DNA from: Anaeramoeba flamelloides
Lineage: Eukaryota; Metamonada; Anaeramoebidae
Assembly (NCBI GenBank): GCA_027625915.1
Contig: JANTQA010000015.1
Span: 11,437,001 to 11,501,000, forward strand
Length of the DNA stretch: 64,000 bases
Reading direction: 5' to 3'
Positions 49,001 to 64,000 of the stretch are shown here, piece after piece. How positions within the stretch are numbered: position 1 is the stretch's first letter; each line of letters opens with the position of its first letter. The notes under the pieces are model-generated. The model was not told the DNA's origin and searched no databases. It saw nothing but the letters and a program-made list of their open reading frames with translations. A program made the translations under genes and the position numbers.

Positions 49001-52000
49001 TTATAAAATGACTTTTTTATATCAAGTACAACTATTTTAACTTTTCACAGTTAGAATTTTTTGGTTTTAAAAAACAATACTAAACTCGATTCCAAAAATT
49101 TGGACGCACCCAAAATCCAAAATAGGCAAAAAAACGTAATTTTTAATATTTTTCAAAGCTTAATATTAAATTATCCCTGTTTAAGTAACCGAGTATTAAA
49201 TGTTTTTATATGTAACCATTTTTATTCAAATAAAATAAAGAAAAATAAAACGAAAAAATAAAAATCAATGTGTCTTAAAAATGATAAAACGCACAGAACA
49301 AAAAAAATCTATTCGTAAATTTGTTGATATTTCACCAAAAATTATTGATTGATCGAATGGTTAGATATCACCAACTAATCTTCTGTGAATTTTTATCTTT
49401 AACTGGATTCAATATTTACCTAATTTCGATCATTGAAAAAAATTTTACAATCTAATGTAATGGATTCCGTAAATGAAAAACAAAATTAAAACAAAAAACA
49501 AAAAAATAAAAAAAATGATAAAAATAGTTGTTAAATTCATGACAAAAATAGCACCAAAATTGCAATAACTTTTTTTTAACTTAACAACACTTTGTTTTTT
49601 TGAAATTGTTCAAAATTTTGAAAGGAATTACAAGATCAAAATTCAATAACTTTCAATTCAAAAGTTTTTACAATTCAAACTTTTAAAAACATGTAATTTA
49701 AACAACTTTCCACTTTTGGGTTTTCAATTTCATAAAAAGAATATCAAGTTCTTGAAAGTTAACAAATATTTTTCTTTTCGATAACTTTCCAAAATTTCAA
49801 TTAACTTCAAAATGTTATCTTTTGTTAATTATTATTTTTTACCCTTTTTTTTTCGACTTATAAAAGTTTGTATCAAGTATTTGAAATTTGAAAAAATATG
49901 AAAGAATATCAGAGACTGAAATCTTGCAGACTGTCAGTCTGATCGTTCCAAAAAGTCTTGAAAGTATTTGTAAGGAATTGTGCTATTCTTATCGTGAAAT
50001 CAAAATAATTTCCAAATTGAATGAATGGTGTTGTATTGTGATTCTTTAAAAAATATTTTAATCGTTTCCAAAATTTTGGAATGGATTTATTGTCAAAGGT
50101 TAAATGAAAGAATCATTTAATCTGCTAATGAGAGAATTTTGAAGTGGACAAATTTGGGACTTCCAATTCAAAGAGTATCTAGAATAGGTACATTCATTAG
50201 AAATATTTGAATATTAATTTAGTTTTCTCAAAAAAAGAGGGGGGGGGGTGAAGAGTCTGAAAAAAAAAAAAAATGAAGAAATGTAAAAAAAGAAGAAAAA
50301 AAAATGAACAAGTTAAAAATAATTGGTGTGAGAAACCTAAAGTATTTTGATCCAAATGAATTTTATGTGCGTGAGCGATTAGGTGTTGTTTAGTTTTGAG
50401 CTCCTTTTTTTTCCTAATAGTATGTTGAGTCATATTGGTTAAAAAAAAGTATTCTATGGTAACATCAGATATTTTTTTTGTGTTCACTTTCCTCAATAAT
50501 TTATCTATATTCTCTTTGGCATTTATATTGAAGTCAAAGTTTTTGATTTTTTTTTGAGTTGTTTTTTCCAATGTATTCGAGTTTTCTCTTATCTATTACA
50601 GCCCTATATAAAGTGGTCTATGGATCATCAACTTTCTTTTTACAGCATGGGCATATCTTGGAGTTTACTCCCTTTTCCTGTTTGTATGTTTATCTATTCG
50701 AACCATTACATAATTGTTTTAGTTTGAATACAGTTGTAGTTGATTTCCGGTTTAAATAAGGTTGCTTTCCTTTGAAGTTTTCTGTGAAATTGTCTGGCTG
50801 ATTTTGAGGTATTTTTGCAGCTTCCAGTTTTCTTCACCTTGGGATGGGTCCACTTTGTCATGTAATGATTTTAGTTCTTACTTCATTAAGTTTTTTCTTT
50901 GGATCTTCAATTTGAAGATCAAAATGGACATTGTTGTTTTTTTTCCAATATGGAACTCGAGGAATTTAATTCTTTAGAATTTTTCAGAAAATAAATAGAT
51001 TGATTAGATTTGCTTCAGACGGTTATCAATTATTTATTAATGGGTATTTTATTCCATTTATTTCTTATTTATTCTTTCAAGATGAATCCTAAAAAATAAT
51101 TGATATTTGGAAATTTTTTGTTGGGTACCTCTTTGGAAAGAAGCAAAGTTTAGTACTAAAAATAGGTTATTTTGAGGTTTGTAAACTGCTTTCTATATAC
51201 TTTTGAAAAAAATTTTTTTTTCACACTTTTTTAAAAATTAATTTTCAGTTGAAAAGATCTGATCCTTTTTGTTTGAATTTTTGGATCGAGTATATAAAAG
51301 AAAAAATTACAATGGATTAAAGATAAAGTAAATAAATTCTAGCTCTATCCTAAGAGTCTGTATGAACAAATATCCTTTAAACACTTAAACATTTTTTTTT
51401 TTTTTAAATAATGAAGATTGTTCAGATATTTTTTAGAAAGAAATCATTTTATATTTTCGTTTTACTAAAGAGAAATAATTTAATTGAATATCCCATTTTT
51501 TAATTTTATTTTTTAAAATATATATAATTGATCATATTTTGAATTGTTATAATTAAATAAAACCCAACTTATGGTGGTTCCATTCGATTACTAATACAAT
51601 AAATAAAACAAAATAATAATATTTTATTATCAAAATAAACAATATTTTATGAAAAAAAAAAAAAAAAAACAATAATATTTATAGGCATAATACAACAATT
51701 TCTCGTTGATGTTAATTGGGGAGAGCTTGATTATTTAATAATTGATACCCCGCCAGGAACTTCGGATGAGCATATTTCCTTAGTAGAGCTTTTACATAAA
51801 GCAATACCAACCTCAACATTAAATGCAAACATATCAAAATTAAGAATAATTGCTGAAGAAGAAATCCTTGAAGAAAAAACGAAATTAGGTGCAATTATTG
51901 TGACAACCCCCCAAGAGGTTGCCTTGATTGATATTAAAAAGGAAATTAATTTTTGTAAGAAAGTAAATTTAGAAATTATTGGGTTGGTTGAAAATATGAG

Positions 52001-52388
52001 CGGATTTCTATGTCCAAATTGTGACGAAGTACATCAAATATTCTCATCGGGTGGTGGCATGAATCTGGCTAAGAATTCATTCATTAATGTCCTAGGTAAA
52101 ATCCCTCTTGATCCACGCTTGGTCGAAATTTGTGACAAAGAAGGTGTTAAAATTCTACTTGATGATGAAAATGAGAAAAATAATTTAAGAAAGCCAATTC
52201 TCAACGCCTTCCAGCAAATAATCAAATTTGTAGAAAGTTGGTCAAATGATAGAGAAACGAATAAAGACGAGGACGAGGACGAGGATGAGGATGAGGATGA
52301 GGAAGAAAGTGGTGAGAAAAACGAAAAAAAGGAACAAATTTCAAAAGTTCAAAAGAAAAGAAAAAAAATGGAGTCTTTTGAATTTTAA
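46085..52388 (+). CDS. CFD1: Cytosolic Fe-S scaffold NTPase Cfd1/NUBP2 (Mrp/NBP35 family)
   Basis: Exons 46085-46302, 46414-46520 and 51685-52388 give 342 residues. The deviant Walker A GKGGVGKS is at 20-27; [12 protein letters not shown] and VIWRGPRK follow; exon 3 has [20 protein letters not shown] (Walker B region) and [10 protein letters not shown]. The scaffold CPxC motif is at 218-221 (FLCPNC) after VENMSG. It starts just before the P-loop and lacks the N-terminal four-Cys ferredoxin-like motif of NBP35, so Cfd1/NUBP2 fits better. With NBP35, Cfd1 builds a 4Fe-4S cluster for cytosolic and nuclear proteins. About 25 extra residues sit between [10 protein letters not shown] and GAIIVTTP, and an Asp/Glu run plus a basic tail ends the protein. 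The second intron is 5164 bp, far the longest in the window; both phases fit. Confidence 0.9.
49310..50225 (+). repeat. Interspersed repeat family I, copy 2
   Basis: Same block order as 10170-10655, including TTTCACCAA, CTAATGAGAGAATTTTGAAG, GGGACTTCCAATTCAAAGAG and TTAATTTAGTTTTCT. The extra middle section (about 49490-49930) is A-rich and T-rich with no coding signal. Confidence 0.65.
50340..50950 (-). pseudogene. Decayed coding-like segment, origin unknown
   Basis: The minus strand shows pieces with protein-like composition, including a short [11 protein letters not shown] stretch that looks like a zinc-binding knuckle and a Lys-rich frame at 50197-50571. The pieces do not share one frame and no family could be named. 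The base composition is less extreme than in the flanking intron. It may be the remnant of an inserted element or of a host gene. Confidence 0.35.
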
Positions 52389-54025
52389 TTTAATTGTTTA
52401 AATCGTGAATAATAATATTAATAATAATAAACCAAAGAAAAATAGTTGGAAAAAAAAAAATCTTAAATAAAAATAATGGAAATTCAAATCGAAATATTAC
52501 CTTCTTTAAATTATTTAGCTATTCCCCTAAAATACATTTTATAAAATAATTTTCTTTATTATTTTTATTATTATTTAAATTGTGGTTTAAAATCCAATTA
52601 TTAATTTCAGGTTGAAGTTTTTTTAAAAAAAATGGAGTGTGTTATATGTTTTAATTATTGATTTTTTATACATCAGAAGATTTTTGGTCACAAATAATTT
52701 TTTTTCAGAAAACTAATTTAGAGACTTAAGAGTTCAATTTAACGGTCAACGTTATTTATCATTTGCTAAAACCCTGTTATTATTTACAACGTTTAATATC
52801 TTGATAACTTTGCTTTTTAATAGAATGAGAAATTATCACTCTTTTTTTACACCTTTTTGAAGTTTTAATGCTTTTTATATATTTTTTCTTCTCGAAAAAA
52901 TTGAAAGTTTTCAAGTATCCCACTCCTAGGGATTGTGTCACCATTTTTTTTTTTTTTTTAATATAAAAAAATTGAGCAAAACCAAAGATTGTACTCCATT
53001 CTTTTCAATAAAAAAAAAAAAACCTAATGGTAAAGGAATATCAAATCTTAATCGTGTGGTGTGATTTTTTTATTATTGGCAATCTTTTTATCGGTTTAAA
53101 CCCCTCCTCTAAATTCTGGGGAAATGGTATTGGGTGTCGTAGAGTGTCCAAGTTTTCCAGAATTCAAAAAAAAAATGAGGAAAAACCAACTATTTTACTC
53201 AATTCTTTTAAGGGTTATCTAAAATAAGACCACTATTACCTCCACATGGATTAAAACATGAGTGAAATATGTTCTTTATGCCTTGATAACCAGAAGAACG
53301 ATTAAATTTCAACAATCTAGGAATTGGTAATTTTGATAGATCGGTTTCTTATTAGCAAACCTATTACTGAAACCTACAACCCAGCCATTTAGTTTCTAAC
53401 TTTCATTTTTCAGAGCTAAAAATCGATTGTAAGACAATACTTCAATTAGAATGATCTGTGTTGGGTTGTGTGCATTGAATTTATCGAAATGCAAATGTTT
53501 CTTTGTTATTTTAACAATGTTTTAAAAAGAAAATGGGAAAAGTTAGAAGTGGTTTGTTTTTTATTTGTCATTCATTTTCATTGTTTTTTTTTTCTCAAAA
53601 TGTGAAAAAGATTTTTTTTATTTTTTTATTTTTTCATATTTTTATTTTTAGAATTTTTTGGATCTTATTTGTAAAAATATTTTATGTGTTCTTTTCTACA
53701 AAAAAAAAAACACTTTTTAGAGATTTTTAAGAGTATTTAAACACTCTATAAAAATTATTTTGTTGGAAACTTGGAATTAAATATCTTCAATTTGGCTTTG
53801 AAAAGAAAAAAAAATTTCTTTTTCATTTTTTTGAGGTTGCTAAAAATTAGCTGTGTTCAAAAAATTACAAAAGAATTTAAAAATTCAAACAATGTTTTTT
53901 CCTTTGAAAAATTGCAAAAAAATTCTGAAAATTGTACATTTTAGGTTTCTGGTTAATTAAAAGGGGTAGAGTGTCTAAAACAATGGTGTTTTAACCCACT
54001 TTATCCCCGTAATGGCTTTATTTTA

Positions 54026-54202
54026 CAGTCAGTTCCACTTTTAAGGTACAAACTTTAATCGAAATTTAAGGCACAAAATTTGTAATTCTTTTTTTTTACA
54101 ATTTATTTTACTAGAATTATTCTGAACATTGTGCCTTAATTTGAGATTTTTTTGTACCTTAAATTTCGTTGAAAGTTTGTGCCTTAAAAGTGGAACTGGT
54201 TA
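54026..54202. mobile_element. Mariner-type MITE, copy 3 (177 bp)
   Basis: Begins CAGTCAGTTCCACTTTTAAG, preceded by TA. The right end is GCCTTAAAAGTGGAACTG followed by a diverged terminus and TA. Interior arms (AATTTAAGGCACAAAATTTG and inverse) can fold into a near-complete hairpin. Confidence 0.8.
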
Positions 54203-54224
54203 TAGATAGTCTTTAAATTCTGGA

Positions 54225-54522
54225 AAGCCTAACAGCGGGTTTTTTTTACTTTTTGAAATAAACCAAAAAATTCTCAAAAAAAAAAACCTAGAACACTTCA
54301 CAAATAATTAAGAAAACCTCAAAAAAAACCTAGAAAACTTCGCAGATAAAACTGAAAACATCTGGAAAACGCACTTTAACTTTTTTTATTTTAGAAATTA
54401 ATGATTTTCCTTTTATTTGCTTTTTGTTACTGGGATTTTAAAAACTGCCTTTAACTTTTCTTGAATTCAAAAGAGTGGGGTGAAATCAAAAGATTTTATA
54501 CAATTCTTTTGAATTTTGGAAA
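54225..54522. repeat. Family F units plus palindrome E, copy 4
   Basis: AAAACCTAGAACACTTCACA and related inverted units, then at 54454-54522 a palindrome around GAATTCAAAAGAGTGGGGTG. The MITE at 54026-54202 lies immediately upstream of the block, repeating the association seen at 36.5 kb. Confidence 0.65.
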
Positions 54523-55453
54523 AAATAGGTACTCTAGGTACTCTACTGTAGTTATACCAATTCACTAATTTCTAAATTTCTATTTGGAAAAGTCAATAAA
54601 TAATCATAATTTTCTGTATCGTTAACCAATGATAATAAAAATAATAAATCTTTATTTCTAACAATATTAAAGAAATTATTAATTCGTTTTTTATTAATAT
54701 TAATTCTATCATCTAAATTTTTCAATTTTTTTCAGAGCATAAGTTATCCTATCAAATACTAATTTTTATTAGATCCAAATTGAAGAAAATCTTTTTTAAT
54801 AAACAAACCCGGGCCCAATCAATTGTATTTAGCAGCCTGGTTATTAAAATAAATGACCTATTCATTCAAGATAGCCTCTTTAATTTCGATCATTATCAAA
54901 TAAATCCAATTTTTCTTTTTTTCAATATATCTTAGAAAAGATTACTTAGTGGCATCAGATGTCTAAAAAACTACAACAATTTCCCACTAATTGCAACACA
55001 CTTTTATTATAAATAAACCATTGTTGTTGTCAATTGAATCTGGTTTTGATTTGACACTTTAATTTTGATTCACAATTAAATTTGAAAAAGTATTTTACTT
55101 TTTTTCCACTTTTGGCCAATTAGAATTCTACCCGATAATAAACAACACAAGCAGCTTAATACATTTTTTAATCACCAAGACACATTTCTCAAATTAATTG
55201 ATATAATCGAGATCAGGAAAATAGTTTTCTTTTGATCAATTGTCTTGTTTTTGATTTTAGATCTGTAAAACAAAATTTGAGATCAAAAACTAAAAACTAC
55301 TTTTTGAACTGATGTCAGAAAACACTGTTCATCATCAATTAGGTTTTACTCAATTTCGTCTTCAACAGCTTGGCAATCAAAAAAAAAATTGTTTAAATTA
55401 TTTATATTTCAATTTCTAAAGACTTTTGAGATTAAAAACTCAATTACAAAGTG

Positions 55454-56065
55454 TTAGTCAATTAAAAGTCCACGTTTGTGTCTTAAGATTAGATCAATTA
55501 GATTTATTTTTAAATTGATATGTTTGTACATCGATTCTATCGTATGATTTTTCAAAGTATTTTCTAATGATTCTTTTTGAATTATTTTGTCAAAGTAATG
55601 TAAGAGCAATGATGATTTCTTAATGTTCAATTGAGGCGTTTCCAATACACAACAAAAGTGATTGTTCTGGTATAATAATATCGAATCTTAAAATAAAAAA
55701 TGATTGTTTAAAGAAATTAAAAAAAGTAAAAAAATTTAAATAAAAGGGAAATGAAATAATAAATTTCAATTAAAAAAACTAATGTACCATTTTTTAAGTT
55801 ACTCACAATATTAGTCGACTGTTAAAATGATCAAAATGGGTAGTAGGTTCTTAGTCCATAAAATAGTACCCATTGATCTCCCATGTTTGGTGATGGGGTT
55901 TGTAAAAGTTGAATTTTTTCCAATTCATTTTCAAAAAGTCAATAAAATAAAATTTTTTGTTCTTTGGATTTAGAATCTAGATCAAACATTTTTGCCAAGA
56001 AACATTTATTTGAGTATATGAAAAACCAATGTTTAGTGTTGATTCCATTCAGGTTATTAAGTTTT
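55454..56065 (-). pseudogene. Unrecognised coding-like stretch, possibly a decayed or unmodelled multi-exon gene
   Basis: The minus strand has three protein-like segments in order: near 56065-55950 (with HWFFIYSNKCFLAKMFDLDS), 55947-55860 (with ENELEKIQLLQTPSPNMGDQ) and 55680-55454 (LLYQNNHFCCVLETPQLN, then a helical stretch). They have natural amino-acid composition, unlike the Phe/Lys-rich shadows elsewhere, and the last could begin at an AAG acceptor. I could not connect them without breaks or name a family. Confidence 0.35.
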
Positions 56066-56836
56066 TCTCACTATTTCTTTGACAAAGTTTTTGTTTTAAC
56101 TTAAAAGTAAAAGGGCAATTAACTCGACCCCTTTTTTTAAAAAATAAAATCATTACAGGAATAAATAGGACGAAATAGTGTTCAAACAGTATTGTGTTGA
56201 ACAATTTGTTTTCTCAAAATGTATTTTTCCAAATGTTAAATCTGTTACGTGTCAAATTTTAACACAAAAACAAGCACTTAAAAATTCTTGAAATATTCAC
56301 AACAAAGAGTTTTTCAAATGTGTTCTTTCTCAAAAATATGTTTTTGAACAAAATTGCAGAAACGAAATACTTTTCCAAAATTTAAAATGAGATCGCTAAT
56401 TTAAAAACATACTTTATCAGTTGTATCCCTTTATTAATAACACTCTATTTTTTCTCTTTTCCCTAAAAACTTTTTATTTCCAACCTTTTTCTTTTTAATT
56501 AAAAAAGCTACCAAATTTCAAACTTGAAAATAAAAATAATATTTACTCTTTTTTCAGAGATCGAAATAAGGTTAGGAAACATAGACGATAGTTTCTGGTA
56601 TAATAAAAAAAGGCAAAGAACAAATCAGATTGACTCGATTGAACAACCGAAAGTGGGACAAAATTTTTTTCTCAAATAAATTTTAGAAAAATCGATTTCG
56701 AAAAAAAAACAAGACACAAAGAACCTAACCCACCTATACAAAAATAAGAAAAAAATCATTAATCTAACCAACCAGAAATATAAATTAAATATTTCAATTT
56801 TTTTCACAAGTTCCACTCAAAAGATTTCTTTTTCTT

Positions 56837-61473
<4,637 letters not shown>

Positions 61474-61689
61474 TAATTTTTTAATTTCCATTTTTTTTAA
61501 ATTTATAATTCTAATATTTAACAACCAACAAACAAAAAAAAAGAAAAAAGAAAAGAATTATTTTTTTTTAATATAAATAAATAATCTCTTTTTTATTTTT
61601 ATTTTTAAGGAAACAAAAGAAAGAAAAAAATTAATTTGAATTAAACTGTAAAGTATATTAAAGTTCATTAAAGACTAATTAATAACCTA

Positions 61690-61747
61690 TTATTATTATT
61701 ATTATTATTAGTAGTAGTTGTAGTAGTAGTTGTAGTAGTAGTAGTAT
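61690..61747. repeat. TTA/TAG trinucleotide microsatellite
   Basis: ATT repeats grade into TAG repeats with TTG interruptions over about 58 bases, roughly 220 bases downstream of the kinase stop. Confidence 0.9.
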
Positions 61748-62299
61748 TACTATTTAATCAAAAGTCTTGAATTATTAAGATCGTAATGAATTTTAAGATT
61801 TTAATTAATCATTATTTTTTAGAATGATTTGAAAAAATTTTTCCTTTCTTTTTTGGTTTAAAATATAATTTTTATTTTTTCAAATTTGTAAATTTTTTTT
61901 TATTTTTTCAATTTACTATTTGTGTATATAAAAATAGTTTAATACTTCAGATTGAATTTTAAAAATAAAAACTAAATAAAAATTTTTTTAAAAAAATTTT
62001 ATCATTTTTCATTTTTTTTTAACAAAATCCTGACGAAAGCTAATTTTTTTTACTATATAACTTTTAAGATTCTTTTTTTCAAATACTATTCTTAAAATAA
62101 GCAAAAATAAAGAATACAGTTCCAAATACAAAAGGAAAAAGGGCAAAGTTATTGAAATCAAAAAAAAAAAAAACTACAAAAAGTTCAACTCAAAGTAACA
62201 GAAAATATGGGGAAAAAAATTCAATAAAAGTTTAGATAATTAATACGGCTTTTTACCATTTGATTGAAAATAAATGATTTTAAAATGAAATCTAAGAAA

Positions 62300-62650
62300 T
62301 CTTGATTTCGATTTTTTTCCATTTTTTCCCAAGATGAAACTCCTTTATGTTGGTAAGAAGAGTTACAAAGGAAAAAGATCTAGTGGTTACTTGCTAATAC
62401 TGAGCCACCGAAACACAAAATTATGAACAACTTGAAAATAAAAACGAAAAAGCAAAGATAAAAAATGACCAAAGGTTTGAAGTAAATTAGATCAAAAAGA
62501 AAAAAGAAATAACAATAATTACAACTATTAAACTACTTTCCCAAATGAACATTCATAATCAATTATCGAATTAAATTAAATTAACCAAAAGTATCATGGT
62601 TGTGATTTTGGATGTTTCTTAATTAATGATAGCATTTGTTTTTTTTTTTT
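62300..62650 (-). repeat. Interspersed repeat family L, copy 3
   Basis: Reverse-oriented copy of 37535-37850: on the minus strand it reads ATCCAAAATCACAACCATGA, TTTCTTTTTTCTTTTTGATC, TTTGTAACTCTTCTTACC and GGGAAAAAATGGAAAAAAAT. Both copies have a homopolymer T or A run beside the ATC-CACAACC end. Confidence 0.65.
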
Positions 62651-63935
62651 TTTTTTTTTTTTGATTATTTCCTAATAGAGTCTTATAAACAGGTTTTAAT
62701 TTGAAACTTTTTTAATTTACTTTTTCTTTTTTTTTCTTTTTTCCTTTTTTGTTTTTGCCTGTTAAACATAAAAATAATTGATCTATCTTCCCCTTGAACA
62801 ATTACGAAATATTTAATTTTAGTTTTAAATATTACCTTTGGGAAATGTATGTAATAGGACATTTATAGCGTAAGTTACGCTTCTTCATTAATAAATATAA
62901 AAATAAAATTATTTTTCTGAAGAAAGATTTTTAAAAAGAATAAATTTTATACTCCAAATATAAAATAGATGAATTTTAATAAAATATTAATTAAAATTCT
63001 TCTAGGTAAATCAAGAATCAAAAAGTAATTTATTTTGCAACAATTTTCGAAATAAAAGTTTTTAACTTTGAAATTAAAAATTAAATTGAGTAAAGAAAAG
63101 GAAATAATATAAAGTAACAATAATTAAATCAAGTAATAAATTAATTATTTGATCAAGTTTACGAATTCAATTTTTGAATTTTTTTTATTTTTTCTTTTAA
63201 ATTGGTATGGAAATCTATTCTACTTATATATATATATATATATATTATCTCCACTCCTATTTAATTTAAATATCATAAATTGGATGAAAAGATTTTAATA
63301 ATTAGATATTAAATAAACGAAGAATACAATAACATAGATATATGTTCACCCTTTTATAGGAAAATATCTAAATTTGATAAAAATAGTGATAATCAACTCA
63401 TATATTTTGATAAATTATTAATATATGTTTATTAAATCAACCATAAAAAATGTTCTATTTAAAAAAACAAAAAAAAAAATAAATAATTTTATCAAATATT
63501 TTTTTGAAAAGTATTTTTTTGACAATAAAATATTCTAGAATTATCATACTCCATAAACAGATATTTATGAATATTTTAGTTTCCTAATTAATATTATTGA
63601 TATTTTTTTTAAAAATTATTATTTACATAATATTAGAATATATAAAAAAAATCAATCAACTACATGTTTTTATTTTTGACTAATTTTCTAAATAATTTCA
63701 TTTTTTATGAATTTTGAGGTAAATAAAAATTTAAAAAAAAATCTTTTTAACAAGAGAAATCTTTCAATTTCAATTAACCGAATTAATTAAAAACATTTTG
63801 GGATTAAATAAGAACTTTTGAATATTTTGGTTGGTTCAAAATATAAATTTAAAAAAAGTACAATAACAAGAAACTATTAGCCATAAACTTGTCAAAAATT
63901 ACTAAAAAAAAATTATTTTTAATTTTATGAGTTAA

Positions 63936-64000
63936 GGGACTAGTCTATATTAAATTTTTTAGGTAAATTTAATAGAGATTTAGAATTTTTTTTTGCCAAT
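63936..64000. mobile_element. Left end of a second TTAA-flanked TIR element, cut by the window edge
   Basis: After TTAA at 63932-63935 the sequence GGGACTAGTCTATATTAAAT and the following 45 bases repeat the left end of 23021-23960 with only a single substitution and two run-length differences. Confidence 0.8.

Larger units (their letters stand above)
46521..51684 (+). other. Intron 2 (5164 bp) of CFD1
   Basis: Donor GTTTGA, acceptor TAG; the joined Gly codon restores [18 protein letters not shown], the conserved order in Cfd1 proteins. It contains repeat family I (49310-50225) and a decayed coding-like stretch on the minus strand (50340-50950). Small open frames at 47833-48030 and 49061-49261 have no recognisable features. 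Confidence 0.85.
52389..56836. other. Gene-free region with a MITE and a coding-like remnant
   Basis: Between CFD1 and the kinase. Contains a damaged palindrome near 53150-53215, a MITE (54026-54202), family F/E repeats (54225-54522) and a minus-strand coding-like stretch (55454-56065). The piece around 54810-55330 is less T-rich than usual and carries a GGGCCC site, but nothing recognisable. Confidence 0.55.
61474..64000. other. Gene-free right edge
   Basis: Downstream of the kinase. Contains a trinucleotide repeat (61690-61747), repeat family L in reverse (62300-62650), a TA run (63225-63246), and the left end of a TTAA-flanked element (from 63936). No coding signal seen. Confidence 0.65.

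Noticed and set aside
46085-52388. NBP35/NUBP1 instead of Cfd1
   Set aside because: The N-terminal four-cysteine motif is absent and the start lies right before the P-loop, as in Cfd1/NUBP2. The GWxPV and WGELDY context also fits Cfd1.
55454-56065. Reassigned TGA codon
   Set aside because: The eight well supported genes stop with TAA (seven) or TAG (one) and never need TGA read as sense; all frame breaks in them are explained by GT-AG introns.
62380-62420. tRNA-like A box (TGGCTCAGT) on the minus strand in family L
   Set aside because: No B box, no cloverleaf, and the motif is missing in the other two copies.

Overview
The window is nuclear DNA of an AT-rich, intron-bearing protist. It encodes eukaryote-only machinery (GINS, ESCRT-II, a Rho GTPase, a p97 adaptor, a BRSK/SAD-type kinase). 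All 13 introns I could place are GT-AG with a TAG acceptor. Coding regions carry runs of Lys/Glu, Asn/Ser, Ser/Glu and Asp/Asn. The mix of Rac, CARMIL-like, ankyrin and Ras-like modules suits an amoeboid cell, and introns of 0.8-5.2 kb argue against Dictyostelium. An Anaeramoeba-like or similar free-living amoeba is my best guess, but that is inference.

There are eight genes in 64 kb. In order: a 5'-truncated ankyrin-repeat protein (1-2781, +); a five-exon gene joining a CARMIL-like PH+LRR region to ankyrin repeats, a Ras-like GTPase and an RGS domain (8143-16332, +); a Rac GTPase (19619-20200, -); GINS subunit Sld5 in three exons (25596-27144, +); ESCRT-II subunit Vps36 in two exons (31945-33939, +); a UBA-UAS-UIM-UBX protein (38063-39736, -); the Fe-S scaffold NTPase Cfd1/NUBP2 in three exons with a 5.16 kb intron (46085-52388, +); and a BRSK/SAD-like kinase in five exons (56837-61473, +). 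Exon joins were inferred by eye from conserved protein sequence, GT-AG sites and matching phase; the reading frame closes in every model. I see no rRNA, convincing tRNA or CRISPR.

The gene deserts of 2.5-6.3 kb and the long introns hold many short repeats. They include three copies of a mariner-type MITE (36502, 43240, 54026), one sitting in another repeat whose empty site also occurs here. There is also a 940 bp terminal-inverted-repeat element at TTAA (23021-23960), with a second left end at the window edge, and a 1.49 kb TIR element (21070-22561) bordered by a TA/TG microsatellite. A 480 bp MITE, a palindromic family and several older families complete the set.

The genes are not an operon or a single pathway. 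The most interesting object is the CARMIL-ANK-Ras-RGS fusion, which puts a capping-protein-regulator scaffold, a small-GTPase fold and a G-alpha regulator fold in one polypeptide. A Rac gene, the classical upstream partner of CARMIL-type actin control, lies about 3.3 kb downstream in convergent orientation.
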